From assembly GCA_023548195.1 (NCBI GenBank), contig JAJHZJ010000694.1, positions 2,418,001 to 2,482,000 of the forward strand: a stretch of 64,000 nt of DNA. The letters are read 5' to 3'. The notes under the pieces were generated by a model. The model saw only the letters and a program-made list of their open reading frames with translations, ran no database searches and was not told the DNA's origin. Source of the DNA: Bettongia penicillata ogilbyi. Its lineage: Eukaryota; Chordata; Mammalia; Diprotodontia; Potoroidae. The translations under genes and the position numbers were made by a program. Positions 1-10,326 of this stretch are shown here, one piece after another (position 1 is the first letter of the stretch; every line of letters begins with the position of its first letter).

Positions 1-1414
1 CATATACCATAATTGATTCAGTCATTCCCCAATTGATGGGCATCCCCTTGACTTCAGTTTTTGGCTACCAGAAAGAGTGCTGCTATAAATATTTTTGTAC
101 ATGTGGGACCCTTTCCCATTTTTATGATCTCTTGGGGATAAGTAATAATGCTGTGTCAAACGGTATGCATATTTTTGCAGCTCTTTGCACATAGTTCCAA
201 ATTGCTCTCCAGAATGGTTGGATCAGCTCACAGTTCCACCAACAATGTATTAGTGTTCCAACTCTCCCATATCCTCTCCAACATTTATCATCTTGCTGTT
301 ATGTCATGTTTGCCAATATGATAGGTGTGATGTGGTACCTCAGAATTGTTTTGATTTGCATCTCTCTAATCAAAAGTGATTTAGAGCATTTTTTCATATG
401 ACTATAGATAACTTTAATTTCTTCCTCTGAGAATTGCCTGTTCATATCCTTTGACCATTTGTTAATTGGGGAATGACTTGTATTTTTGTACATTTGACTC
501 AGTTCTCTATATATTCTAGAAATAAGGCCTTTTTCACAAACACTAGCTGTGAAAATTCTTTCCCAGTTTTCTACATCCCTCTGAATTTTGGTTGCATTGG
601 GTTTGGTTGTGCAAAAACTTTTCAGTTTAATGTAATCAAAATTCCATCTTGGACTTCATAATGATTTCTTCTCTTCTTTAGTCAAAAATTCTTCCCTTCT
701 CCATAAATCTGATAAATACACTATTCCTTGCTCTACCAATTTGTCCATACTATCAATCTTTATACCTAGATCATATACCCATTTGGATTTAATTCTTGTG
801 TACAGTGTCAGGCATTGTTCTAGGCTTAGTTTCCACCACACTGTTATCCAGTTTTCCCAGCAATTTTTGTTGAACAGTGAGTTCTTATCCCAGAAGCTGG
901 GGTCTTTGGGTTTATGAAACAGTAGATTGCTATATTCATTGTCTACTGGGTCTTGAGTACCCTGCATATTCCACTTGTCTACCCTTCTGTTTCTTAGCCA
1001 GTACCAAGTAGTTTTGATAATTGCTGCTTTATAATACAATTTAAGATCTGGTAGCACTACACTACCTTCCCTATCATTTCTTTCCATTAGTCCGCTTGAT
1101 ATTCTGGACCTTTTGTTCTTCCAGATGAATTTTGACACTATTTTTTTTCAGCTCTAGAAAATAATTATCTGATAGTTTAATTGGTATGGCACTAAATAAG
1201 TAAATTAATTTAGGTAAAATTGCCATTTTTATTATATTGGCTTGGCCTACCCATGAGCAACTGATGTTTTCCATTTACTTAGATCTGACTTTATTTGTGT
1301 GAAAAGTGCCTTGTAGTTGTGTTAATATAGTCCCTGGGTTTGTTTTGGCAGGTAAACTCCTAAATATTTTATAGTGTCTACCCTAGCTTTAAATGGGATT
1401 TCTCTTTCTATCTC
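1..1414 (-). mobile_element. L1 LINE, 3' part of ORF2 (antisense, decayed)
   Basis: Read on the minus strand this is the C-terminal part of an L1 ORF2 protein, downstream of the reverse transcriptase core. Three pieces in different frames can be read: about 1074-1274 ([19 protein letters not shown]), 656-1138 ([11 protein letters not shown], then LPDLKLYYKAAIIKTTWYW), and 299-493 (INKWSKDMNRQFSEEEI, then REMQIKTILRYHITP). These follow the order of mammalian L1 ORF2. Frame changes and stops break the reading frame, so it is dead. The 3'UTR and poly(A) lie outside the window to the left. The right end abuts a sense-strand HAL1 without a clear duplication. Confidence 0.92.
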
Positions 1415-3101
1415 TTACTGTAGGGGAAAATAGTTCTTTAAAAATGAGAGTGGAGCAGATGGAAGCTATGACTTTATGAGAAACCAAGAAATTACAAAAC
1501 AAAACCAAAAGAATGAAAAAATAGAAGATAATGTGAAATATTTCAAGGGAAAAACAACTGACCTGGAAAATAGATCCAGGAGAGACAATTTAAAAATTAT
1601 GGGACTACCTGAAAGCCATGATCAAAAAAAAAAAGCCTAGAAATCATCTTTCATGAAATTATCAAGAAAAATTGTCCTGATGTTCTAGAACCAGAGGGCA
1701 AAATAAATATTGAAAGAATTCATCAATCTCTTCCTGAAAGAGATCCAAAAAGAGAAACTCCTAGGAATATTATAGCCAAATTTCAGAGTTCCCAGGTCAA
1801 GGAGAAAATATTTCAAGAAGCTAGAAAGCAATAATTCAAGTATTGTGGAAACACAATTGGGATAACACAGGTTCTGGCAGCTTCTGCATGAAGGGATTGA
1901 AGGGCTTGGAATAGGATATTCCAGAAGTCAAAGGAACTGGGATTAAGACCAAGAAGCACCTATCCAGCAAAACTGAGTATAATACTTCAGGGGAAAAACT
2001 GGTCTTTCAATGAAATAGAGGACTTTCAAGCATTCTTGATGAAAAGACCAGAGCTGAAGAGAAAATTTGACTTTCAAACCCAAGAATAAAGAGAAGCATA
2101 AAAGGTAAACAGGAAAGAGAAATCATAAAGGACTTTTTGAAGTTGAACTGTTTACATTCCTACATGGAAAGATAATATTTGTAACTCTTGAGACTTTTCT
2201 CAGTATTTGGGTAGGTTGAAGGATTATTCACACACTCACACACACACACACACACACATACACATACATATAGACAGAGAGCACAGGTTGAGTTGAATCA
2301 GAAGGGATAATATCTATAAAAATAAAATTAAGGGGTGAGAGAGGAATATATTGGAAGGAGAAAGGGAGAAATTGAATGGAGCAAATTATCACTCATAAAA
2401 GAAAAATCTTCAATGGAGGAGAAAAGGGAGGAGGTGAGAGGGGAAAAGTGAAGCTTGCTCTCTACACATATGACAAGGAGGGAATAACATCTCAATTTGG
2501 TATGAAAATCTATCTTACACTACAGGAAAGTAGGGGACAAGGGGACAAGTGGGGTGAGGGGGATGATAGAAGGGAGGGAAAATGGAAGAAGGAAGTAATT
2601 AGAAGTAAACACTTTTGGGAAAGGACAAGGTCAAATGAGAGCATAGAATAATGGGGGGACAGGGTAGGATGGAATGCAATATAGTTAGTCTTACACAACA
2701 TGACTATTATGGAAGTCTTTTGCAAAATGACACATATGTAACCTGTGTTGAATTGCTTGCCTTCTCAGTGGGGATGGGTGGGGAGGGAGGAAGGGAGAGA
2801 AGTTGGAATTCAAAGTATTAGAAATGAATGTTGAGAATTGTTATTGCATATAACTGGGAAATAAGAAATACGGGTCATGGGTTATAGAAATCTATCTTGC
2901 TCTACAAGAAAAGAGGGAAGATGGGGATAAGGGAAGGGTGGGGTGTGGTAGAAGGGAGGGCACATTGAGGGAAGGGGGTAATCAGAATTCAAAGTGTTAT
3001 GGGGTGGGGAGAGTGGAGAGATGGGGAGAAAAATTGGAACTTATAATTTTGTGGAAATGAATGTTGAAATCTAAAAATAAATAAACATTAAAAAAAGAAA
3101 A
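1415..3101 (+). mobile_element. HAL1 (half-L1) element, 5'-truncated
   Basis: The element starts in the coiled-coil part of an L1-type ORF1 (about 1420-1500) and continues through the RNA-binding and C-terminal parts, ending near 2087 in a reading of FDFQTQE then stop. No ORF2 follows. Instead there is about 1 kb of G/A-rich 3'UTR with a CA repeat, ending in AAATAAA-rich sequence and an A tail at about 3089-3101. ORF1 directly followed by a 3'UTR is the hallmark of HAL1. The same 3'UTR style appears inverted at 30.1-30.9 kb. Several frameshifts break ORF1. Confidence 0.85.
2228..2270. repeat. (CA)n microsatellite with CATA end
   Basis: An imperfect CA array of about 40 bp within the HAL1 3'UTR, grading into ACATACATATA. 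It lies just downstream of the ORF1 stop. Confidence 0.9.
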
Positions 3102-3125
3102 GTTAAGTGAGACAGTCTAAGTTAA

Positions 3126-3270
3126 TCAATTAATTCTTCCCTTCTCCATAGAAGTCAGTAAATTATCCCTTGCTCACCTAATTTGCTTATAGTTTTACCC
3201 TTCATATCTAAATCATGTACCCAATTTGACCTTATCTTGGTATAAGGTGTAAGATGTTGGTTTATGCCAA
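3126..3270 (-). mobile_element. L1 ORF2 fragment (antisense)
   Basis: A second antisense L1 piece. It covers the same ORF2 segment as about 680-830 (both carry ATTCTTCCCTTCTCCATA and then a CTAAATCATGTACCCA-like stretch) but diverges from it. It is therefore a separate insertion, not the continuation of the first L1. Confidence 0.8.
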
Positions 3271-3664
3271 CAAATCAACTGTCTGCTATGTATTAAACTC
3301 AGTAGATTCAAAGACAAAATTTGCATTTACAAAAATCACACAGATACTAAGAATGATAACTAACATTGGAATCCAGGTTATCAGTAATCTTTTTTCTCAG
3401 TATTGCTAGACCTTAAGATTCTATTCTCTTAATGCTTCCAGTAGGAAAAACTAAGGCCATATCTATATACCCACCACCACATTTCTGTATGAAGATTGAA
3501 AAATATTTCTCTTGATTCTCAGTCTATAACCATGATGCCAAACATCTGGATATTTGGAAATACTTGGATAATTGGCAGGCTTTTAGTTGGGGAGGTTTCA
3601 CCCCTCATTTTCATCTGCATGTTTATGTGACCACAGTTTCAAGATTGAAGAACAGGTTTGGTGT
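3271..3664. other. No recognised feature
   Basis: Unique-looking DNA of ordinary composition. I see no long ORF and no repeat I recognise. Confidence 0.5.
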
Positions 3665-3930
3665 TTTGGTTGAGAAGCAATTTAGCAGAAGAAATAAAAG
3701 ATGTTGAGTGAGGAAGACTGGTTTCAAATCCTGCTTCTGTCAGAGTCATGTGACTCAAGCAAGTCATTTAAAATCTCTGGGAGTTTTGCTTCTCTGTAAA
3801 CTGAGAGGACTGGATTAGATGAACTTTATGATCCCTTCCAGGTTTGAATCTCTGATCCTGTGATTTTACGACTAGCTAATCCCTAAAACCTCTTCCAGCT
3901 CTGAACTTTGTGATCCTTTAATTACATAAT
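3665..3930 (+). repeat. MIR3-type SINE remnants
   Basis: The sequence runs tRNA-like and core (GGTTTCAAATCCTGC, GTGACTCAAGCAAGTCA), then the MIR3 3' part (ACTGGATTAGATGA, GATCCCTTCCAGGTTTGAA). A second, shorter copy of the MIR3 end follows at 3870-3930 (CCTCTTCCAGCTCTGAA). Confidence 0.8.
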
Positions 3931-4359
3931 CCAGTGAAAGGACAGAATGATACCACACAGAGCCATGCGTAACCCCTAACAAGATGCCAGTTCACTATAC
4001 AGGTTTACATTATGTCTGGACAGTAGTTCAAGTGTTTCTCTTTAGAGTGGAGATCAAAGAATTGTATCATTTGCTGGTAAATATTTAACTGGATTTCTTG
4101 GGAGGAAAAAGAAGTACCTACAATAGACCTTAATATTGACATTTTCTCCCATACTTTCTTTAGCCTAGACAAACACCAAAACACTAAATCATGCCCTGAT
4201 TGATAGTATTTACAGATTTCTAATGTATAAATGCTGACACTGAAAATTTAACAATCACCTCTGAAGCAGAAAGAGTTGACTCCAGCACAAGGTTGTAGGC
4301 TCAGAGAGGAGAGTCAGAGGAAGAATGACACTTCCCTTGCATGATAGAACCATTATATA

Positions 4360-4548
4360 TGATTTTAAGGCTTCTTAAGCTCTTTTCTCACAATAGCCCC
4401 ATGAGGTAGATAGTATAAATATTATTATCCCTATTTGACTTATGAGGAAACTGAGATTCAGGTGCCCAGTCATCCAGCTGCTGATAGCTAGATGGTGGAG
4501 GTCAGAGCCAGCATGCCAACTTGGATCTCCATTTCATCTCACCATAGT
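4360..4548 (-). repeat. MIR SINE (antisense)
   Basis: Antisense MIR core: CCCCATGAGGTAGATAG, then TATGAGGAAACTGAG and a degraded tRNA-like end. It is old and divergent. Confidence 0.75.
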
Positions 4549-4549
4549 G

Positions 4550-4925
4550 CAATAGAATGTTAGAATTGTAAGGAACCTTCCAGGTCATCTCATCCAATTC
4601 CTATCCAAGGCATGAAACCATCTAAGCCAGGACTTCTTGACTTGTTTTGTGTGAAGAACCTATGGGCGATCTGATGAAGCCTATCAATAAATGCCTTCTC
4701 AGAATCATAAAATAAATTACATGAAATTACAAAGGAAACCAATCATAGTGAAATGCAGTTGTCAAGATTTTTTTTTTCATAAAAAAGGTAAACAACCCCC
4801 AGGTTAAGAACCCTTCATTCCTGGTCAACTTTTTGCTTTTTGAGATGAGAAAACTGAGAACAAGACAACCAATTAGAAGCAGAGCCAAGATTCAGACCCA
4901 GGTGATCGATACAGCAGTGATCATA
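4550..4925 (-). repeat. MIR3 SINE (antisense), split by a DNA transposon
   Basis: The left half (4550-4628, TAGAATGTTAGAATTGTAAGG) and right half (4816-4925, TGAGATGAGAAAACTGAG) together give one antisense MIR3. The gap between them is filled by the hAT-like element at 4629-4815, so that element is younger than the SINE. Confidence 0.7.
4629..4815 (+). mobile_element. hAT-Tip100-like nonautonomous DNA transposon (MER91-like)
   Basis: Characteristic blocks are GATGAAGCCTAT, CTTCTCAGAAT, then ATTACAAAGGAAACCAAT and a terminal CAGGTTAAGAACCC. I recall these blocks, in this order, from the mammalian MER91-type element. It is internally deleted. A related copy in the opposite orientation is at 54150-54412. 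Confidence 0.65.
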
Positions 4926-7314
4926 GCTGCTTTCTTTGGTGATTGATATCCACCTTCTCCTCCTAAGTTACAAAGGATTGGTCAGGGCATTCTCTTAATG
5001 TTAGTATTTGGTACAGCATGTTAAGACGCTGGCCCCTATATGTTTGTTCTATATTAGGGCAGTTAGTGGGTAGACGCTGTCAGAGCTAAGATGGGCTTTG
5101 CAGGTGGGAAAGGATATTTTAGCAACTAGTCGGCCCTAATAGGTAGAGCCCAGGGGGTCTGTAATTCAGAATGTCAAATAATCCCACCAAAACTTCGCCA
5201 GGCAGAATAGATCAAGGGGAGTTTGGGACTATTTTCTGTCAGCAATTGGAATGGAAGAACAGAATTGGAGAAGAAGAGAAAGCAGGAGCAGTAGGAGATA
5301 CTTATGGTGGAAAACACTAAGGCTGAGAAAAATCAGTAGTAAAAATAGAAAAAAAATAGGCAGAAGGAAGTGGGTGAGAAAGGAGAGGGATAATAGCACC
5401 TGGTCAGGGAAGAAAGCGACAGCCCAAGATATGGTAGCCACTTAGTCTTAGAAAAGAAGGGAGAGCTAATAGCCATAAGAAGACATGAAACTCAGTAGAG
5501 AAAGTTGAAGTCTGCTACAGTTGCATGAGGGACAATTTTTTGCAGGAATGAGAAACTGAGTGAACCTTATAAGATTCCCTGGCATTTTATGAAAAGACTG
5601 CCTCTGGGTTTCCTATAGGGTATCAGCCCTACATCTGGGGTTTGGGGTAGGGGAGGGAAAGGAGAGAAGGGCTGAAAGAAGAGGGGACAAACTAACAGAC
5701 ACCAAAGATGTAGCCCCTGTATGTTGAATAGATCTTGAAGCTCCTCATAATGTTTGACTGCCCACCTTGGATATAAAAAAGAAGACAAAATGTTCTCCGA
5801 ATTATGGTGATTTGTGGGATAGGTGTAGGTAGCAAACTAGACAATCTGACCAGTTTGCTATCTAAGGTATGTGGATAAAGGGTTGTGGATGGAGAAGTCT
5901 GTGCGTGGAGTATTAATGATCTTAGTCAAGGAGAATGGATAACACAATTGTGTAGAAGTTGAGGGTGGGAATCCGCTTACGATGTGTAGGAGAGGGGCAG
6001 GGTATGATTAGGTATGAATTCGCAAGCAGTTTAAGAGTGAATTTTGACTACGAAATCCCTAGAAGTTCCTGGGTAGCTCCAGTCAGAGATCCATAGGAAT
6101 ACCCCTAAGGTGAACCTGGAATGAGTGTGAAAGAAGTGATAATTCACATAGTGCACAGAAGCAGATGCTGCCAGCCTGGGTATGCAGCCAGTGATATTGA
6201 ATACATACTTGTCCTAGTCAGAGGAATTCCAGCATCTGGGGATAGCGATGACAAGCCCTGACAGATGCTACGTCTGACTGTAACAGTTCTAAACCCCCAG
6301 TTGTCTCTAAATGGGGAAGGGAACATCTGGTGGGGGAGGAAGGGGGGAGGGACACAACTGTAGCTAGAACCAGTGTTACATTAGCTTGTAACATCAAATC
6401 TTCTGACTCTTGCACTCTATCACATTCTGTAATGTTGATTAAGGATTGTTGTCAATACCAATCCGACATCATCCTAGAAAGATCTTCCTTTCCAAACCAG
6501 CAATTCTGGGGCCCTTTTTGTAAGTGACTGATGGGTACTATTGGTTTGAATCTTGTTCAATAAGTCAGACACAAATCTCCACCAGTTTGCTAACAATGGT
6601 AATATTTAATAAGAACTTGCTAGGACACAGAAGTTCAGAAAAGATTCTGATTCAGTACAAACGTTTTTCAAAATGCATTTCATAAATTGAGAATAAGATT
6701 TTTAATGACAACTCAAAAATATAGACATACGAGCAAATAGGATGGAATTAAATTAGAAATTAAGTGCCTTTCTTTTCTGAACTTGACAAAAGGTTGCACA
6801 GGTGACAGACAGAGAGAAAGAGTGAGAGACAGCCAAGCCAGCCTCTGTGATGAGATCAGAAAGGGGTGATGAGACCTCTGGGATGACTGTAAGACAAGAG
6901 ACCAAGAGAGAAAGAGAGCAGAAATCCTATGTGTGTCTTCTCGTTGCCTCTGGTTTATTCCAGGCTTACAAAATTTCCTTAGCACTCTCTTCCCTTCGCC
7001 CTTATTGTTAAAGGCAAAATTGTCCCTTCATTTCCAGGTCAATGTCATGTTTGAGAGTCATTGGGGGATGCTACCCTTTTAAAGGAGTAAGATGAATTAA
7101 AGTACTGAATTAAAGAATTTCAATCTTGTTAATGGAATTCTCAATTCTGTCACATACACAATTTTTTGCCCACTTTTCCAGGATATTTTGAGGGAGGCTT
7201 ATGTTGAGGGGTAGTGGTAGTGGGAAGGGGCCAGACAAAGATTGTATTTTTATGCTCCTATTCCAAACAGCTAGAAGGTTATGAAGTATTAAGAGCCTCT
7301 TTAAAGAATCATCA
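4926..7314. other. 2.4 kb without a recognised gene or repeat
   Basis: Moderate GC, with purine-rich patches (about 5250-5445, where chance ORFs occur on both strands) and nothing I can assign. The short open frames here lack protein-like composition. Confidence 0.5.
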
Positions 7315-7400
7315 TTTACCCTCTATTTGAACACTTTCAGTGGTAGGAAGCTCAGTATTTTGCAAAGCAACACAAATCATGTTGAGACTGGAATCCCTCC
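7315..7400 (-). repeat. L3/CR1-like fragment (antisense, short)
   Basis: Resembles the antisense L3 block read elsewhere in the window at about 42060 (CTCTATTTGAACACTTTCAG, GTAGGAAGCTCAGTA). It is very short and divergent. Confidence 0.4.
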
Positions 7401-7495
7401 TGCTATTAAAGAAAAGAAAAAAGGAATCTTAAAATATCCTTGGAAGAAATGGACAAAAACTTCTATTTACTAATCCCTGCCAGACTGTTAACTTC

Positions 7496-7570
7496 AACTA
7501 GTATTGAGGTCTATATCTTCCATGCTTAATTTTTGGGAAAACATGGAAGATATAGATCTCAACACTTGTT
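7496..7570. repeat. 29-bp inverted repeat (stem-loop)
   Basis: Arms 7496-7524 and 7542-7570 are reverse complements at 26 of 29 positions. The inner part of the stem is TCTATATCTTCCATG against CATGGAAGATATAGA. The loop is 17 nt. There is no similarity to flanking repeats. It could be a small MITE remnant or a hairpin RNA source; transcription is not shown. Confidence 0.85.
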
Positions 7571-8639
7571 TTGCCTAATGACTGAACAAGATGGATCCCC
7601 CAGATTTGTAACACCGTTAATTAAAGGACAAGCAATGGGTCTGTGGGAGAAAGGAAGACAGAACCAATGGATTTCTCAGATTTGATCTTTGATGGCTGTC
7701 TTTTGTTAAACCTCTAATGGAAAGGGCCATCTTGAAGGAAATGTTGGCTTTCTAGCCTTGTGTCGCATTATTCTTTCTCATATGCTTTGCTTTAGCAAAC
7801 AGGATTCCTTAGCCCAAAAGTGTCTAAGCTCTCTTTCCTTCTTGCCTATTTCCTACTGCCTGAATATTCCCCTTTAAAACAAAACCAAAAATTTAAAATT
7901 TAAATTGTTTACTGTTTTACAGTTTGGGGTGCTAATCAGAGGAACAGCTGTTTGCAGACCACGGCTGGGGAGAGTTTATTTCTCAATAAAGCATGAAATC
8001 TAGCTGGAGATTTTTTTGATGGCTGTTACAGCCTTTTCTCTATCCCAGATCTGTTTCCTTGGAACCAAAGACTTCCCCTGACTCTTCCTGATCTTGGGTT
8101 CAGATGTGTGCTCTTTCTTTCTGGCCCTAGGGAAGGCTTCAGGAGAGAATGAGAGTAAGAAACAAAAAGTTAATTGGGGGAAATCCACTGGACCAGTTCA
8201 CACTATAAATACCTTTGGAGAAGGGGAAATAGAAGAAGGTTATCAGGAACCCCCCAAAATGGAGAGAAGCCTGGAAGGTCCATGGTGAATACTCTTGGTT
8301 CAGAAAAGATTTCACATGAGAAGGAGAACACTATGGGGGTGGAGAGCCAGCGTCAGGTATTAGAAAAGAGCTGGAAAAGCTGAAGAAGGTGTCTGCACCA
8401 CCCAGCCTACGTAGGAGCAGAAGCAGCAACTTGACATTACTTTCATGCTGGTTAATGGGAATCTGGGATTTCCCAAGTTGACATGTAGAGGACACAACTG
8501 AGTGGGCCTCTTTTCTAAGTGTTTTTTTTTAAAGTTTTTTTTCTAAACCTAGTAAATATCAGTAGACATTTCCAAATACAAAGGGAAAAAGGGGATTGCA
8601 TAGGAAATCTAGAATCTCTATTTTCTGCAGCTTGTATAC
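7571..8639. other. No recognised gene; small chance ORFs
   Basis: Unique-looking DNA. A minus-strand frame at 8000-8188 is followed downstream by AATAAA-like sequence near 7984, but its product matches nothing I know and no splice context is evident. Confidence 0.45.
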
Positions 8640-9065
8640 ATAGTTATATAAAGTTATATAATTCATATGATAAATAATTATTACATATTAATAAGTATGC
8701 TATATTAATTAATAAATAATATAGAATTCTTTAATATAAATCTATTTTTATTTTATTTATAATATTAATAATATAAACACAAATATATCAGTATATTAAA
8801 TTAGTATATATTATTATATTTAATATACAATTTAATGTATTCAAATAATATTATGAATATATTAACCAAATATAAAATTTATAATATTAAATTTATATAA
8901 AATATAATAAATAAAATTAATTAATGATTAATATATTTTAAATATTAATATGTATTATATTGTAGCAATATATAATTAAAACAATATAATGGATAACATA
9001 TCTGTATGTATATATACTAATATATAATAAATAAAATAATTTTATATGTATGTATAATAAGTTCA
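8640..9065. repeat. AT-rich low-complexity tract
   Basis: About 420 bp made almost only of A and T, with repeated TATTAAT, ATAATATA and AATTAATTAAT motifs and many small palindromes. There is no ORF and no simple repeat period. Confidence 0.9.
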
Positions 9066-9271
9066 ATGTGTTAATTTCTGAGCTTTCTACTGCTTGTTTT
9101 ACCTCTCCTTCAGAATTTCCAACTGTTCTCTTTTGTGTATTTTAAAAAATTCTTCAATGATTTAAAAATGCTTCAATGTCAAGGGCCTCCTTAACAGTAA
9201 TCAAGATATATCCTTTTGGGTCTCTTAAGTATTGTAGAGAGACCATCTTTGAAAAGCAAAATGGGAATCTG

Positions 9272-9455
9272 AAATGAGCATATTGGGTCTAAAACTGGAA
9301 GACCTGGATTCAAATTCTGCCTCCATTGTTTGCTCCTTATGTGATATTGGGCAAGAAACTTATATTCACTGGGTATTAGTTTCCTCATCTATAAAAATAG
9401 GTAATTGGACCAGATGGCCTCTAATGTGCCTTCTGGATTTAAATCCATGAGCCTA
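9272..9455 (+). repeat. MIR3 SINE
   Basis: Sense MIR3: GGAAGACCTGGATTCAAATT, TTAGTTTCCTCATCTATAA, then GGACCAGATGGCCTCTAATG. Confidence 0.8.
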
Positions 9456-9921
9456 TGTGGATTCATATAATTTGTGCTGAGGTTCAGTGCAGACAGCTTG
9501 AGTGCGCTCATGAAAAGCAAAAGTGCATTCATAACAGTTATTGTGTGGAAACCCAGGAGGTTTGCCTGCACCTGTGGCATTCTCCACCGTCAGAATACAT
9601 GTATGTCAGAATATATGTGTGGATACTTCTAGAATTCCCTGGGGCTCATTGTGCGATTATATTGGAGGGAGTTGTGTTTTTTTCCTAATTCCTCACCACC
9701 CACTCCTATAACAGCATCAAGGACCACAAAGAGAAAACTGGTAAGATTCTGTCTTGCATCTAAATGCTAAGTTTCTGAGTTGCTTATAGTCTATGAAAAG
9801 GAAGAGATCATGGGCTGGTGAGGTGGGGATGGCAGCAAGGGGATCTAACAGAGAAAAAGTGCCCAACAGGTCTATGGACCCTAGAATCTCAACTTGATGT
9901 CTTCCTGTTGCACTCTCCCCT
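9456..9921. other. No recognised feature
   Basis: Unique-looking DNA with no repeat or gene signal that I can support. Confidence 0.45.
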
Positions 9922-9964
9922 TTGATGATGATGATTGTAGTGGTGGTGATGATGATGATGATGT
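9922..9964. repeat. (GAT)n microsatellite
   Basis: GATGATGATGATT, an interruption, then GGTGATGATGATGATGATG. Short and interrupted. Confidence 0.9.
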
Positions 9965-10156
9965 CATATTTCTGTATTCTGTATTTATTATGTGTTCTTT
10001 ATTATCTGTATTCTGCGTTTCTTTCAGGTTTCCAAAATATTTTCCATATAACAGCTCTGTGAACTAGGTTATATAAACTTTCAAATCTCAAAGATTCAAA
10101 CTTCTCTGTTTCTTTCAAATGCATCATCATTCTGTTATCCTCCCCTACCCCATTTA

Positions 10157-10266
10157 TCTCTCTCTCTCTGTCTCTCTCTCTGTCTCTCTCTGTCTCTCTC
10201 TGTCTCTGTCTCTCTCTCTCTGTGTCTCTCTCTCTCTGTCTCTCTCTGTCTCTCTGTCTCTCTCTG

Positions 10267-10324
<58 letters not shown>
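10157..10324. repeat. (TC)n/(TCTG)n microsatellite
   Basis: 168 bp of CT dinucleotides with scattered CTG interruptions, and an uninterrupted (CT) run at the right end (about 10279-10324). It lies beside the 3'UTR end of an antisense HAL1. It creates long Arg/Glu or Ser/Leu pseudo-ORFs on both strands, which are not genes. Confidence 0.97.

Positions 10325-10326
<2 letters not shown>

Noticed and set aside
1..3101. L1 with a 5' inversion (antisense ORF2 next to sense ORF1-3'UTR)
   Set aside because: The sense part lacks ORF2 and has a HAL1-type 3'UTR, and no shared duplication was seen. Two separate insertions are simpler.
5229..5445. Paired ORFs on both strands in a purine-rich stretch
   Set aside because: Low-complexity Lys/Arg or Leu/Phe/Ser translations without protein features.
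8000..8188. Basic 62-codon ORF on the minus strand with AATAAA-like sequence downstream
   Set aside because: It has no recognisable family and no splice or promoter context. It could be chance.
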